DNA from: Rutidosis leptorrhynchoides
Lineage: Eukaryota > Streptophyta > Magnoliopsida > Asterales > Asteraceae
Length of the DNA stretch: 64,000 nt
Assembly: GCF_046630445.1 (NCBI RefSeq)
Contig: NC_092333.1
Location: 341,076,501 to 341,140,500 of the forward strand
Reading direction: 5' to 3'
Part shown: positions 47,845 through 60,869 of the stretch, piece after piece
How the letters are laid out: every line of letters starts with the position of its first letter
Position numbering within the stretch: the first letter of the stretch is position 1
Translations under genes and position numbers: made by a program
The notes under the pieces: generated by a model
What the model was told of the DNA's origin: nothing
The model's database searches: none
What the model saw: only the letters and a program-made list of their open reading frames with translations

Positions 47845-48490
47845 TGTTACGTGGTCATAAGTCTTTAAAATGACATTTGACCAAAATATGCCGCATTCAT
47901 TTCAAATGTAAAGATGTTTCAAGTTTACAAAAGTAGTTCAACGACTAGTTACATTACAACGTTTAACGTACAAATGAAACCTATGCGACACGATTTAAAA
48001 GTAAGTCAAAAGATGCTCCATGTATGGATGTATACTCGACATCCAAGCAAGTATCAAAAAGAGTGCGGAAGCATGTATCACATAGCGTTCAAGGACCGGA
48101 GAAAACATATAGAAAACTGTCAACAAAAAACGTTGGTGAAATCATAGGTGTATTAGTAACGTTGTTTGAACCACAAGATTTAATATTTCCATAAAGTTGA
48201 TTATCTAAATCGTTTGCATTCCAAAAGTTGTTGCACGTTCGCGAGCACCCAATTATCAAAACTTAACTGTTTTGTACCCTGTTACGTAGTGTTAGAACAT
48301 ACACTATACTCGAAAATATATTTCATCCGCTAACGGTAGCGAACCGTCCGAATGAGGGCTCGTCAAGCCCATGTGATCACATAGATATCTTCTTGGGAAT
48401 TTGAGGAAGTTCTCGGGCCCGGCTCATCATCTGGAAAGGGTTGAGTTTCTTAATTTCGATGGAGAAAAGCGAAAACTAGATGAAGTTTCT
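47845..48490 (-). repeat. LTR relic of a Tekay-like family
   Basis: Contains the order of phrases seen in the LTRs of B and D on the same strand (GTGCGGAAGCATGTATCAC, then GAACCACAAGATTTAAT, then AACGGTAGCGAACCGTCCGAATGAG-like sequence). No coding part. Both ends are approximate. It abuts the broken end of element G. Confidence 0.45.
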
Positions 48491-48809
48491 TTCTTTTGTA
48501 ATTGAACAATTAAAATATTACAACATTTTGCCTGATCTAAGAACATGTTCTTTTTTCGTTTTTAACGATCGTGAATTACACACTTTCAAAACCTAATAAT
48601 ATATTAAAAAAAATAAAAGAGAAACAAAATTGAGTAAACTAAAATGATATTGCAAGTAGTAATAGTAATTTAATATTAAAATCAGGAATCAAAAGTTTCA
48701 TAGGTGTTGCACGAATTAAAGTTTCAGAGGTGTTTATTCACAATCAAAATTGCAAATGGTACATTGTTTCACGTATTATATCATTAAACAATTACTGTAT
48801 AAATCAGTG
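48491..48809 (-). other. 3' flank and probable 3'UTR of FMN/FHY
   Basis: AT-rich sequence after the FMN/FHY stop codon. No gene seen; poly(A) site not determined. Confidence 0.5.
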
Positions 48810-51800
48810 TCACAAATGACTGTTGTGACCAAGCGCAATGCTTTTGAAGTATCTCTCGTCTTTGTACTTGGCGTATAAAGGAAGTTCAAGTGCATTCGCA
48901 GCAGTTTTACCATCTTCATGTATTTTTGCTACAAGGCTTTCGAGTGATGTGAAGTTCGCCTGTCATTATCCAATAATTAGTCTTATCAGACTGATATAAT
49001 CCTTATTCCTATAAATAGGTATTGATATTGATATTTGATAATGATATGGGAGTTAATGTTTCTGTAAGTCAAGTATTCAAAGGAAAGGGAGAATACCTCA
49101 GGCCGAATATAGCCAACAATAACAAGATCTAATTCCTCACCATAAAAATCTTCGTCAAACTTATGAAGCAACCATGGTTCCTGAATTAGAAGAAGATGAT
49201 AGAGAAAACATGGTTTAAAAACTGACGATTTGAAGATTTAATTAGGTTTTAAACTAGATAACAAACTCACTATGGTTTTTTCGGCATTATTGAAGTATGG
49301 GTTCCAACCAATGCTCATAGCCATCTTGTAAAACCCACGGGTTGATAGTTTGGCCCAACCAAAGTATACACCCGCAGGATGTTCAGAAAGAAGAGTTGCA
49401 TACCCTTCCACTGATAAATTAGCTGATACATTAAACAGAACTAGTGATCAGTAAAATTAATATTGTATTGATATTCATAAAAATAATAACCTCTTCAATA
49501 ACGTTTTCATAAATTAGATTATTAGTAGTAAATTAAGAGAATTTTGTAGTTTATATTTGATGCCAGTTCTTTGTAAATAGGTAATACGGAGTAATATTTA
49601 TAGAAAGTGTTTTGGGTCAAACCCTCCTAAGTTGACCTGCTTTTAACATGTAAAACTCACTAACCCGTTTTGGTTCGCTACCCAACCCATACGACCTGTC
49701 AATTCTGTCAGCTCTACTTAAAAGATACATAATTACATCATAACTATTCCTGGAAAACAGGTCTTGGGTAAAACGGGTCAGAATATTAGATGAGTCAAAC
49801 GGGTTGGGTCTAAATGAATGGAGCCAGGTCAAGAGCCGTTTCTTGAAGTTTCTTAATCTCGTAAAACCTCTAAATAATAATATTATAAAAATCTCGTAAA
49901 GACCTATTAACGATCCGATGGACCTTATATATATTTGTTAGGCTTCAAGTGGGTCTAAATTGGACCCATTCTTTAACTTTTTTATGGACCCAATTGGTTA
50001 AATACCTAACCCAATGATGGTAAGATATATACCTGTTGGAATACCAAGAACCTTTGAGCCACGACCGTAACCTTTAATTACAGGACCACCAATATGCCAA
50101 GGTTCTAAGGGCAGGGTGCCATCTATCCCTGAAAGAATGATAAAATAAAATAAAATAAAATAAAATAAAAGATGGCTAACATCTCAGATATACGGTAAAA
50201 AGAGTAAATCGGCGAGAGATATTTACAATCTTCAAATGGAGGTAGGCCCCACTTTTCAGGACGTAGATCAAGGAGTGAATTGATCACCTCGTCGGCTGCA
50301 GTGTAAAGATGGGAATGATTTGGAAGAGATGGTACAGCAACCACTTCCATTTCAGCAGCTTTAGCAGCTGCAATACCCGGTCTGACATTTAACAAATCAT
50401 TATTATTTAACAAAAATAATTTACTCAAAATATTATTTTATGCCATTATATAGTTTAACAGCTATTTCAGTTCGTCAACACACTCACAGTGAATCTTCGA
50501 TGACCAGACACTCAGAAGGATCGATGTTTAGCCTCTTGGCTGCTTCGAGGAATCTGATAACGGAAATACGTACAAAGTAGTTCAAGACGAAGATCATCCA
50601 CCTCGAATCTAATTATAAATAATTGAAAATAAAAAACACAAATTGTTTCATCTTACATTTCAGGAGATGGCTTGCCTGATTTTACTTCATCACCAGCAAT
50701 AATGCTTGAAAAAGACTCTTTCAAAGCTACAAATGAGATAGCAATTTAACATGAGTAAAAATGACACACTGTTGGAAAATCGTGTGTACTTTTACCAAAT
50801 CAGATTAACGCAGCGGATAGTTAAAATAATAATCTTTAATTATTTTATGAACAAAATTTATACAAGATTAAATTTTCACTTATTTAATGAAACATGCACA
50901 CAATTAATCTTTCCCAGTGATCCAGTTACACCATAATAATTGTCATGAATATAAAATAAAGGAGGAGTTAACGATATACCTTTCTTGGAGAAATTGATGA
51001 GACGGAGAGAAACTTACGATCAAAAATATGACCGTCTCTTAGGATAGTCCACACTACACTTCAAACAACGTCAATGGATGCTAGTCCAAACCCAAGTAAT
51101 AATTAATCAACCTTTGATTAATATTATGAACTCAAAATGATATTCTTACTTACTCTCTTTTTAATTCTCTCGTATCTTCTTATGAAGGCAAAAGAAAGGA
51201 ATATATATTACACTTTAGAAACACCCGTGAACCTTATATCAATCCGTGAATATTTTACTTTTTGAAAGAATCTTTACTTTTTGAAAAAATCCAATTTAGG
51301 ATATTGAATTTGATTTACGTAATATCATAAAGTCGTATTTCTCAAATACTTCAGGGGTAGTTTATGAAACTTATAATTAATAATTTCTATCATGTCACTT
51401 TCATGTGAATAGTAAATTAATTAATTTCGTTTCATTTACTATTCATATGAATAGTAAATGAATTAATTTCGATTTACTATTTTGTTACTTGAGTAATATA
51501 TATACATCATATATATATTTATTTGACGTCTCGGTGTATATGTGTGTGACCCCGAAGGCTCAAATGAATTTGGCCATATAGTTATATGTTGTACCTTGCA
51601 CATTAATCCTTCAGACTCCCACTTGTGCATGGCACAACACCAAGTAACTATACAAACAATGGTAAGCGTCTAGCAACACGTCATTGTCCCCAAATTCATG
51701 TGAGGGTAGTTTCTCGAAACTGTTTATGGTAAGTGTTAAATGTCATTCGTCCTTTTGTTTCAGATACTTTAGTTAAACTTGAGATATGGATCATCGGTCA

Positions 51801-54800
51801 TTCTCATTTGTTTAACGATTTTATTTCTCGATCTTAGAACTGAATTAGATCACCAAATTAATTAAGTATCATCTTAATTACATCTGGGTGCGGCCACACA
51901 AATATCTTATTCATTCATCGAGGAGCTCAAAAAGTATCTAACTCCAAACATTTTAGAGGAACAAATCCTATATTGCATACACGTGTCTATCACGAGCTTT
52001 ACATTATACCCAATGATGGCCTTTATAACAGCCTTATTCAGGACAGCGTTTAACCATATCAAAGTACAATGCTACACTCATCAAGACGGGCGTGCATCTC
52101 AAGTCTAAGGACACAAAGACATAATCACTAAAAGATTCACTACTGACTACGATCCATATAGTGACATCTCATGGTTGGGTCATTCCAATATTCATCATCA
52201 ATGAATACATATGAATTTTGGTCTCAACAAGTTAACTATTCATCATCAATGAATATAACCAAAATTTCACATTAATCTTAATTCATGTTATTCCCATAAC
52301 ATGACCGATTATGGAGATTTTGAATAATCAACAATTATTCATGGATTAAACATGCTAATATAGAACACAGTGATATAAATGAAAACGACCATATCAAGTA
52401 TGTCAGTTCATTAATATAAAACTGCTTAATGTTCCAAAAATATCCAAATATTAAATTACAAATGAAAAAGATCAGCAGCATAACGAAGTCCAATACTACT
52501 AGCATGATCATCATGCTTGTTGTGCATCATGGGCTTCGTGAACGGGTCAGCACATTATCATTTGTATGAACCTTTAAGAATACTAATATCATTCCTCTTA
52601 ATGACTTAATGAATGTAGTCAAACTTTTGAAGAATGTGCCAGATACTTTTATGTACATGTGATTCTTTCAAAAGTATATTAACACTCAAACTATCACAGT
52701 ACATATTATAGAAGGTTAAATGTTGTGTATTACTCTGAGTATAACAACAAACTTCCTTATCCAGACAGCTTTCTGAGCAGCTTATCAATCAACAATGTAT
52801 TCTGCTTTTGTTGTAGATTGTTCAATAGTGCTCTTCCTAGAGCTCTTCCAATCAACTGTCTTGCCCATCATGACAAAGAAACAACGTGACTGGATCGAGA
52901 ATCATCTTGATCAGTTTGGAAACTAGAATCAGTATAAAAACTTAATACTTAACTCTTCTTCCAAACCACCGTAAACCAAGAACATATCATTAGTACTCTA
53001 CAAATACTAAAGAATATTCTTAACAACAATCCAATATATTTCACCTGGATTATGTTGACAATGACTCGTCAAACTCAAAACTAATGAAACATCGAGTATA
53101 GTACATATCATGGCATACATAATGGATCATATAGCCGAAGCATATGTGATACATTTCATTTGTCTCATCTCATCTGCTGTGATAGGACTTTTGAGACTTT
53201 CTCACGGTTATGCCCTTTTTCATTGGCAAATCTCCATGCTTGGAGTTTTGCATGCTAAATCTCTGCAAGATAATGTATGTACTTTGATTCAAACGAATAA
53301 GCCAATTGGATCTATTGTATAGATCCTCATTCCAATAATATAAGTAGCTTCATCAAGATCCTTTATGGAAATACATTTTTCAAGCCAAGACTTGACATCT
53401 TGCAAGTTGGAATGTTATTTCTAATAAGTAATATGTCATCAACATATAAGATCAAGAAGACTACTCTGCTCCCACTAGCTCTAATGTAAACTCAGAGCTT
53501 ATCTTGGTTTTGAGAATTGATTTTCTCATTAAACTTAAGATTCTAGCTCCTGGATGCTTGCTTTTATCCATAAATGGATTTTAGAAGTTTGCATACTTTA
53601 TTAGGATGCTTAGGATTCATAAACCCTTCCGGCTGAACCATATATACGTCCTCGCTTAGGTCGCCATTTAGGAAAGCGGTTTTGACATCCATTAGCCATA
53701 TTTTATTATCATGAAAAGTAACCATGGCAATAAGTATCCTAATTGTTTTAGGGCTCACAACTGGTGAAAAACTTTCATCATAACCTTTTGTCACCAATCG
53801 AGCTTTAAAAGTGTTTACATTACCGTCCATATCAGTCTTCCTTTGAAGACCCATTTTTACCTCATTGTCTTACAATTGGGTAGAAGATCAATCAAGTCTC
53901 ATACTTGATTATCCTTCATGGACTGCATATCTGTATTCATAGAATCTAGTCATTTTCAGATTCAGGATCTGATATGGCCTCACACAGCTAGAGGGTTTAT
54001 CAAAATCCCTTAGTTGAGGTTTATCTGAATTAATCAGATAATTAAACCTCATAAGCCGATGAGCTCTACTAGATCTATAAAGTGCAGGTGTAACACGTTC
54101 TGGATTACCAACAGTGTGCTCAGTTTCAACGTGTGGATTGCTAGTGCTTATTGAAGGTATGTTACTTTAAAGTACTTGAATTTCTTCAAGATCTACTTTA
54201 CTCCCACTGACTTCTTGTAAGAGAAGATCTCTTTCTAGGAATTCAGTAGACCGAGCAGAAAACACGTTGTCTTCAGCTTGGTAGTAAAAGTAGTAACATA
54301 TTGTTTCCTTTATGTATCATACAAAGTAACATTGGATAGTTCTGGGTACTAATTTGTTTGAAGTGTCATGCTTCACATACGCTTCACAACCCCAGACTTT
54401 GAGATAAGACAACTTGGGATTCTTCCCATGCCATAACTCATATGGTGTCTTTTCTACCTTCATAGTTGGAATCACATTGAGTATGCCTGCATCAGACTCT
54501 CATACATATCCCTAAAAGACGGTAGTAGAGAAATCAGACTCATCATAAATCAAACTATATCAAGTAAAGTTGATTCCTCTTACTCAGACACACCATCATG
54601 TTGTGGTGTGTAAGGTAGAGTGAACCATGAGACAATCCCACAATTCTTTAGGTGGTCCAAAAACTCTTGACTCATAAACTCACTTACTCCATCGGAGCGA
54701 AGTGCTTTAATGGTCTTTCCAAGCTGATTATCTACTTCATTTTGGAATACTTTTGAATGGTAAAATAGTTGTATGTTTATGTTTCAGCAAGTGAACATAA

Positions 54801-57800
54801 TCATAGCTACTGTACTCATCAGTAAATGTAATGAAGTAAAATTAACTAAATCTATACATTGTTCTTAAAGGGCTACATACAACAGTATGTATTAGTCCTA
54901 AAAGATCTTTAGCTCTTTTACCTAAATCGGAGAAAGAAGCATTTGTCATCTTTTCACATAAACATGACTCGCATACATCAAATGACTCAGAGCCAATTGA
55001 TTCCAAAAGTCCATTAGACTGGAGTTTTGAAATGCATTGTTTGTTTATATGACTCATATGACAATGTCATAGATAGGTCTTATTCAAGTCTTGCTTGAAG
55101 ACTTTGGCGATGTAGGTATACACAGAATTCTCATTTGAAATTACACTATGCATATCAATTTCAAAAATACCATCACGTTGATAGGTATTAAGATAAATAT
55201 ATTATCCTTAGAAACTGAAATATCTAAGTGTGTAAATGCAAGTTCAAAACTAGCATCTTTCAAACTATGTCGCTCGCAGTATTGAGAGCATAATGCTATT
55301 GTTCCAACAAAACAATAAGACCACTTAGAGAAGTAAGTTCAGAGGTACCAATAGCTTTAACAAAAGCTTGATCCCCCTTGCCTACTTGTAAATCCAGTGT
55401 GCCTTTCTTTAGTCTATTACTTCTTCTCATTCCCTTCATATTGTTACAGGTGTGAAGGCCACAACCAGTTAACAAAGATATAGGAATCACTAGAAGAAGT
55501 ATATAACTATTTATGGAATATACCTGATTTGCTAGTCTCACCAGCGTTGCCTTTTCTCAGCTCAGATTGGAAGATAGGACAACTTCCTTCTCCAATTGCC
55601 AACCTTTCCACAATAGAAACATTCGGCGTCTTTTGTTGGGCTTTCCTTCTTGGAAGGTGGAATATTTTACCTAGCAAATGATTTGTCATTTTCCTTCCAC
55701 AAAATATTCGGCTTATTCTTTTTCACCCTTCAATCATATTTCTTCCTGATCATCGAACAACATCCGATAGGAATTTTGCTGAGCAGCAGCAACTGCCACA
55801 ACAGGAAGTATGAATAAGGGTTCTAAATTTTGTTCAACTTCCATGTATGCTTGAGAACAATTCTCAGGTTGCAGTGTCAGTCTAGGAAGTTTGAACATTG
55901 AGTTTATCCTTCTCCAACAAAGAAGGAAGTGTGTTTTGGTTTACGTTTTGATTATTTGACATCTACAATAGATATAAGATTCAATTTAGTATTTTCGATA
56001 TTGAGCTTTAATAAATTAACTACCCAAGTTTTTTTTATAATATTTTAAAAAAACAATTAATTTACGAAAGCCTAAGATCCACATAGAGGTTCCATAGCCA
56101 CATCTGTTGATCAGCTAGCAGTTATGGAGTCTATTGGTAGGTAACGGGTACCAATTGCATTACAAGTGCAACTCTTAGATCTTTATGAGACCTTGAGATA
56201 TGTGTAGTTCAACAAACCACTATTATCTACTAACATGTTTATCTCATCCTTGCCTCGAACTCAGGTCTCACCGTGAATACGATTAAGTCGTCCAATTTGA
56301 AAACAGTGGAAATTCACGCTAGTCTCACTAGATCGAAAAATCCACCTCGTGGCTATAATTCAGCCTAGTCTCACTAGATCAGAAAAATAACGAGGAGTGT
56401 TTGCAAGCTCATTGGATGGCATGACTTAAATTTAACGGGTATTTTGGAAAAAGTTTGTGTCAACGAATAATGCATGCACACAAGATTCGTTACACTATTA
56501 GTTAAAAAACATTTTAACCAATTGTATATGTCGATTATGTTTGTGATCTAATTTGTTATTTAATTTATAGGATATAAAAATAACAAATACACAAACGTGT
56601 ATCGTTTTAAAACAGTTTTAAAAGATGTCGTCCATATATTTTATTTGAGTTTCAAAATCATTTAACATTAAACTCGTTAGAGTTTAACTTATTTTAAAAT
56701 CATCAATTTTAATCTTTGAAACTCGTTTAGAGTTTTAGTTAATGTTTTCATCAAAAAACATATATATAATTTGAGTCTCAAAATTATTTAACTTTAAACT
56801 CGTTAGAGTTTAACCTTTTAAAATCATCAATTTTAATATTTGAAACTCGTTACCGGTTTTATTTAATGTTTTCATCAAAAACATTTAGCATATATTATAA
56901 TCAACCATTAAATATAAATGCGTAAAATAAAACACAACTATGCATCACACACACATAGCCTAGCCCAAAAATCCTATGCTTGATCCCATGAGCCGACATG
57001 AGATCAAGAGGTCAAACTAAGGGTAATATCGTAGCTCCCACTTAATTCAAGAATCAAGTGAAAACTTGACAAACGCCATCGTTGTCAAATTGACCTGTTC
57101 GCCATCTTCTAAGTCAAACTTCGCGTTGCATCCTTATCTTCAATTTTCATCTTGTTACATTTATTTAAAATTGAAAAATATAACTAATCTAATACTTTTA
57201 CAATTTAGAATAAACTTAAAAACAGTACTATGAAAATGAAAAATAAATACAATACAACTTTGGCTTCAAAATGGCCTTTCTAATAAAATAAATAATCAAC
57301 ATGATATAATATTGCCGTAATCAACAATCACAACAATCACATAGGTCGGGGCATTACGGGCTATGTATGCAATCACAATTTTAATAACTACATTATTAAA
57401 ACCTATATATGGCTTGTCCATGGTTACAATGCATGTGTATAACCATGGAATATAACAATCAATAATTATAATAAATATTCAAGCCATAACAATTAAATCT
57501 ACAATTTAAAATAGTGATATTCTTTCAATCATATTTGTGCGTCATGAGGTTATGTCTAAATCAACCGCGTTGACTTTAAAAACCAAAAAGGTTTCGACTT
57601 TTACCAATTCACCACAAAGCTAAATTTAAAGAAAATCACGCGACAATTAAGATGGTGTAAAAGCGGCTCGGATACCACTGTTGGAAAATCGTGTGTACTT
57701 TTACCAAATCAGATTAACGCAGCGGATAGTTAAAATAATAATCTTTAATTATTTTATGAACAAAATTTATACAAGATTAAATTTTCACTTATTTAATGAA

Positions 57801-59585
57801 ACATGCACACAATTAATCTTTCCCAGTGATCCAGTTACACCATAATAATTGTCATGAATATAAAATAAAGGAGGAGTTAACGATATACCTTTCTTGGAGA
57901 AATTGATGAGACGGAGAGAAACTTACGATCAAAAATATGACCGTCTCTTAGGATAGTCCACACTACACTTCAAACAACGTCAATGGATGCTAGTCCAAAC
58001 CCAAGTAATAATTAATCAACCTTTGATTAATATTATGAACTCAAAATGATATTCTTACTTACTCTCTTTTTAATTCTCTCGTATCTTCTTATGAAGGCAA
58101 AAGAAAGGAATATATATTACACTTTAGAAACACCCGTGAACCTTATATCAATCCGTGAATATTTTACTTTTTGAAAGAATCTTTACTTTTTGAAAAAATC
58201 CAATTTAGGATATTGAATTTGATTTACGTAATATCATAAAGTCGTATTTCTCAAATACTTCAGGGGTAGTTTATGAAACTTATAATTAATAATTTCTATC
58301 ATGTCACTTTCATGTGAATAGTAAATTAATTAATTTCGTTTCATTTACTATTCATATGAATAGTAAATGAATTAATTTCGATTTACTATTTTGTTACTTG
58401 AGTAATATATATACATCATATATATATTTATTTGACGTCTCGGTGTATATGTGTGTGACCCCGAAGGCTCAAATGAATTTGGCCATATAGTTATATGTTG
58501 TACCTTGCACATTAATCCTTCACACACATTGTTTAAAAAGATAACTTCAGTTGGTTTATCAAAATACGTTTATACTTACACGGATGATAGCTTAATTTTG
58601 TTTCAATGCTATCTCTTGGAGAGTTGGAAGCCAATGCCATTTGAACTCCATGTCGCTTCAAATGTTTAACCAAACGATAAGCACCTGGTAGTGCTTTAAG
58701 GTTGCACCATCTAACAATTTACATAGCATAATCAGATACTAACTAAATCATAAACATAGCTAAAGAAAAGCAGTTGCTCCCGTAAAAGTTAGCTTTTCAT
58801 AACTTAGTTTTTCAATCAGTTTTATCCAAATTTTTGCTAAATGCGTGAAAAGCATGGTTGTAAAAGTCGTGAGTCGAGGACGAGTCAGTCGAATTTGACC
58901 CAAATTTTTAGCGTTGACCGACTTTTAAGGTGTTTTTGGGTGAGTCGGGACGGGCTAGTCCCAAAACCGACGTGTCGGCCGAATCGGACGAACTTTAAAA
59001 CAGTGGTGAAGAGTAACAGCAATGATGGGGATAATTACTGATCAGCGAACATCGGGGTGAGTTCTGATAGCAAATCTTCTTTTGACAAAGGAAGTTGATA
59101 CTCTTCAACAACAGCGGCTGCAGCTTCTAACGGTGTTTTCCCAATAATCTTTAGAGCCTCTCTCCCATCCCATTTCTTCTTGTATTTAACCAAGTCAACT
59201 TTCAAAACTTCAGTTACAAGGCCATCTGTCATGATTAGCAGATTCTTATACATAATCATATATAATATAATATATATAAATTAAATCGCAAATTTATTTA
59301 TAACCAAATTCATAGTATACAAAATGTACATTATACTAAAACGGCCGGGGGATATATCCATGATCAGGGATAATACAATAAACGGCATAATTATTATTAT
59401 TATTACTCCCTATCATTATTTTTAAGTAGAAACTAATAGTTCCTAATTATATGCATCTGGAAGCAAAAAGAGTTAAAAAAAACAAAACTAAATACTTCCA
59501 AAAATAGACGTTTACCAGTATTTACAAGCGTTCCATCCAAGTCTAGAATTACACATGAAACCTGTTTCCTTACACAATCCATCAT
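48810..59585 (-). CDS. FMN/FHY: Bifunctional FMN phosphatase / riboflavin kinase
   Basis: Ten coding exons on the minus strand: 59516-59585, 59039-59225, 58580-58710, 50657-50726, 50488-50553, 50227-50381, 50033-50128, 49271-49422, 49097-49180, 48810-48959. All introns are GT..AG and phases agree; the total of 1161 bases gives 386 residues. The N-terminal HAD phosphatase has DLDGTLVNT (motif I), LASNSP, SGKPSPEIF and IEDSLPG. The C-terminal riboflavin kinase has GGPVIKGYGRGSKVLGIPTANL, GVYFGWA, MSIGWNPYF and EPWLLHKFDEDFYGEEL with the catalytic Glu of EPWLLH. It matches Arabidopsis At4g21470 end to end: it makes FMN from riboflavin and ATP and also hydrolyses FMN. Intron 3 (50727-58579) is 7853 bp because Copia element E lies in it, against about 95 bp without it. 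Intron 7 (610 bp) holds GGGTCAA/ACCCGTT-rich sequence of unknown type. Every key residue looks intact. Confidence 0.95.
50770..51613 (-). repeat. Element E 3' LTR
   Basis: Plus-strand start TGTTGGAAAATCG, end AATCCTTCA. Same length and sequence by eye as 57679-58522. Confidence 0.95.
51614..51625 (-). promoter_or_regulatory. Polypurine tract of element E
   Basis: Minus strand reads AAGTGGGAGTC directly before the 3' LTR. Confidence 0.75.
51626..57660 (-). pseudogene. Element E interior: decayed Copia gag-pol remnants
   Basis: Recognisable pieces on the minus strand: start of gag near 55960, a zinc-knuckle remnant near 55600, a pre-integrase segment (SFDVCESCLCEKMT, about 54950) and RT (KARLVTKGYDESFSPVVSPKTIR; MDVKTAFLNGDLSEDVYM, about 53620-53810). 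Very many interruptions and lost segments. The stretch about 56000-57660 is AT-rich leader with no clear gene. Confidence 0.85.
57666..57677 (-). promoter_or_regulatory. Primer-binding site of element E
   Basis: Minus strand TGGTATCCGAGC, one change from the initiator-Met tRNA primer site TGGTATCAGAGC, next to the 5' LTR. Confidence 0.8.
57679..58522 (-). repeat. Element E 5' LTR
   Basis: Identical by eye to 50770-51613; next to the primer-binding site. Confidence 0.95.
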
Positions 59586-60136
59586 CCAATTTACCAGATA
59601 AGAGCTCTTCCACAATATCCTAGTTTCATATTCACAATGAATAAATGAATACGAAATTAACAACTTTAGTACGAATCTAAATTCTAAATATAAATATAAA
59701 TTCGTACATTAAATTGATATTCAAAATTAATTAAAATTATCGTCTAAATAAAGTTCAATTGCACATTAAATCAAGTATCTATTGGACGTGATAACAAGTA
59801 CAGAAATTAAGATTTAAAGTAACGAAACCGATAATTTAATTGCAAGCAGTAGCTTAATTTGAAATTTTAAGTAAATTAGAAAGTAAAAACTAAGAGTTAT
59901 GAACAAACGTACTTACTTACTACTACAGGAAGTGTAGCAGATTGATAATTTACGGTGGCGGAGACGTACGCTGCCGGATTTGTCGTTGGTGCAGACGGTG
60001 AATTGTGTGTGTGTTTTAATCGGACTGATAAAACAAAGCGATTTTGTTGGAGAGAAAGAGAACGTCTTGCTTTGCTTATTATGGAAGGAAACTTGAATAA
60101 ATTATCAATTGAAAGCCGTAGAATAGAATATATATA
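59586..60136 (-). promoter_or_regulatory. 5'UTR, 5'UTR intron and TATA box of FMN/FHY
   Basis: On the minus strand a TATATATA stretch (about 60128-60136) precedes a likely start near 60105. A non-coding exon ends at a donor at 59921/59920 (CTGTAGTAAGTAAG). An acceptor AAACTAG lies before 59619, leaving 34 untranslated bases before the ATG at 59585. A 5'UTR intron of about 300 bp is thus likely. Confidence 0.5.
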
Positions 60137-60433
60137 CTTGTAATATTTGAAATAGTGTAGTGGTCCTCTTATTATAACGAGACTTTAATTCTAACACACC
60201 CTTTTTTTTATCCTCACACACCTATTTTAACCTTTTACTCTTTTAATAATACTCCATTTCTTTAAATTAGTGTGTGAGGATCAAAAAAGTGTGTGTGAAA
60301 ATCATCCCCTATATATTGTTTTTATTTTATTAAATTGTCTCTTTCTTAGTTTCTTCTAATCCCCATCTATCACCGGTAAAACATCTCGTTTTTTAAATGT
60401 CACATCATTAATTAAATTTTTTTCTTTATTTTA
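60137..60433. other. Upstream flank of FMN/FHY
   Basis: Non-coding. A phrase near 60200 (CACACACCTATTTT) and a near reverse-complementary one about 60270-60300 (GTGTGTGAGGATC, AGTGTGTGTGAAAATC) suggest a small degraded inverted element. No gene. Confidence 0.35.
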
Positions 60434-60777
60434 ACTAATACAACAACAACAACAACAACAATACCCAATCCCACACTTGTAGGGTATGGGGAGGTGGGAC
60501 GTAGACAATCCTTCCTCTACCCTAGGACAAAGAGAAGTCATTTCACCACCCCGAGTGAAACACTCACAAGAGTAGAGAAAGTCCTCCTTCTCTATGTTCG
60601 ACAGATAAAGAGATTGTTTGCAACAGACCTCCGGCCAAAAAAAAAAAAATAAAAAAAAAAAATTTCGTAAAAAGTAAATGTCATCGCCATGAAAATGGAG
60701 GAACAAATTTCCATGGGTTTTAAAATGTTGCCTGGGATTCTATTTAGGCTCTAAGCGACAGTCAAGTCGCCAGAGCC

Positions 60778-60779
<2 letters not shown>
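60434..60779 (-). mobile_element. TTG-tailed SINE, copy 2, inverted relative to copy 1
   Basis: On the minus strand it starts near 60779 (GGCTCTGGCGACTTGACTG), has a B-box-like AATAGAATCCC, shares the blocks of copy 1, and ends in a TTG tail (plus strand CAA repeats about 60440-60461). A-rich runs interrupt it near 60640-60662. Confidence 0.75.
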
Positions 60780-60808
<29 letters not shown>

Positions 60809-60869
60809 CGTACCTTAGTGTTCTGCGGAGCACAAGACGTATAAAGTAAAGCTGCACTAAATAAGCAAT

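Larger units (their letters stand above)
50770..58522 (-). mobile_element. Element E: Ty1/Copia retrotransposon in FMN/FHY intron 3
   Basis: LTRs of 844 bp each (50770-51613, 57679-58522), identical as far as I can see, flanked by the 5-bp duplication CACAC (50765-50769 and 58523-58527). Primer and polypurine sites put the 5' LTR on the right, so it is transcribed in the same direction as the host gene. The interior carries only decayed Copia fragments with many interruptions. Identical LTRs around a dead interior mean a very recent insertion of an already defective copy. Confidence 0.95.
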
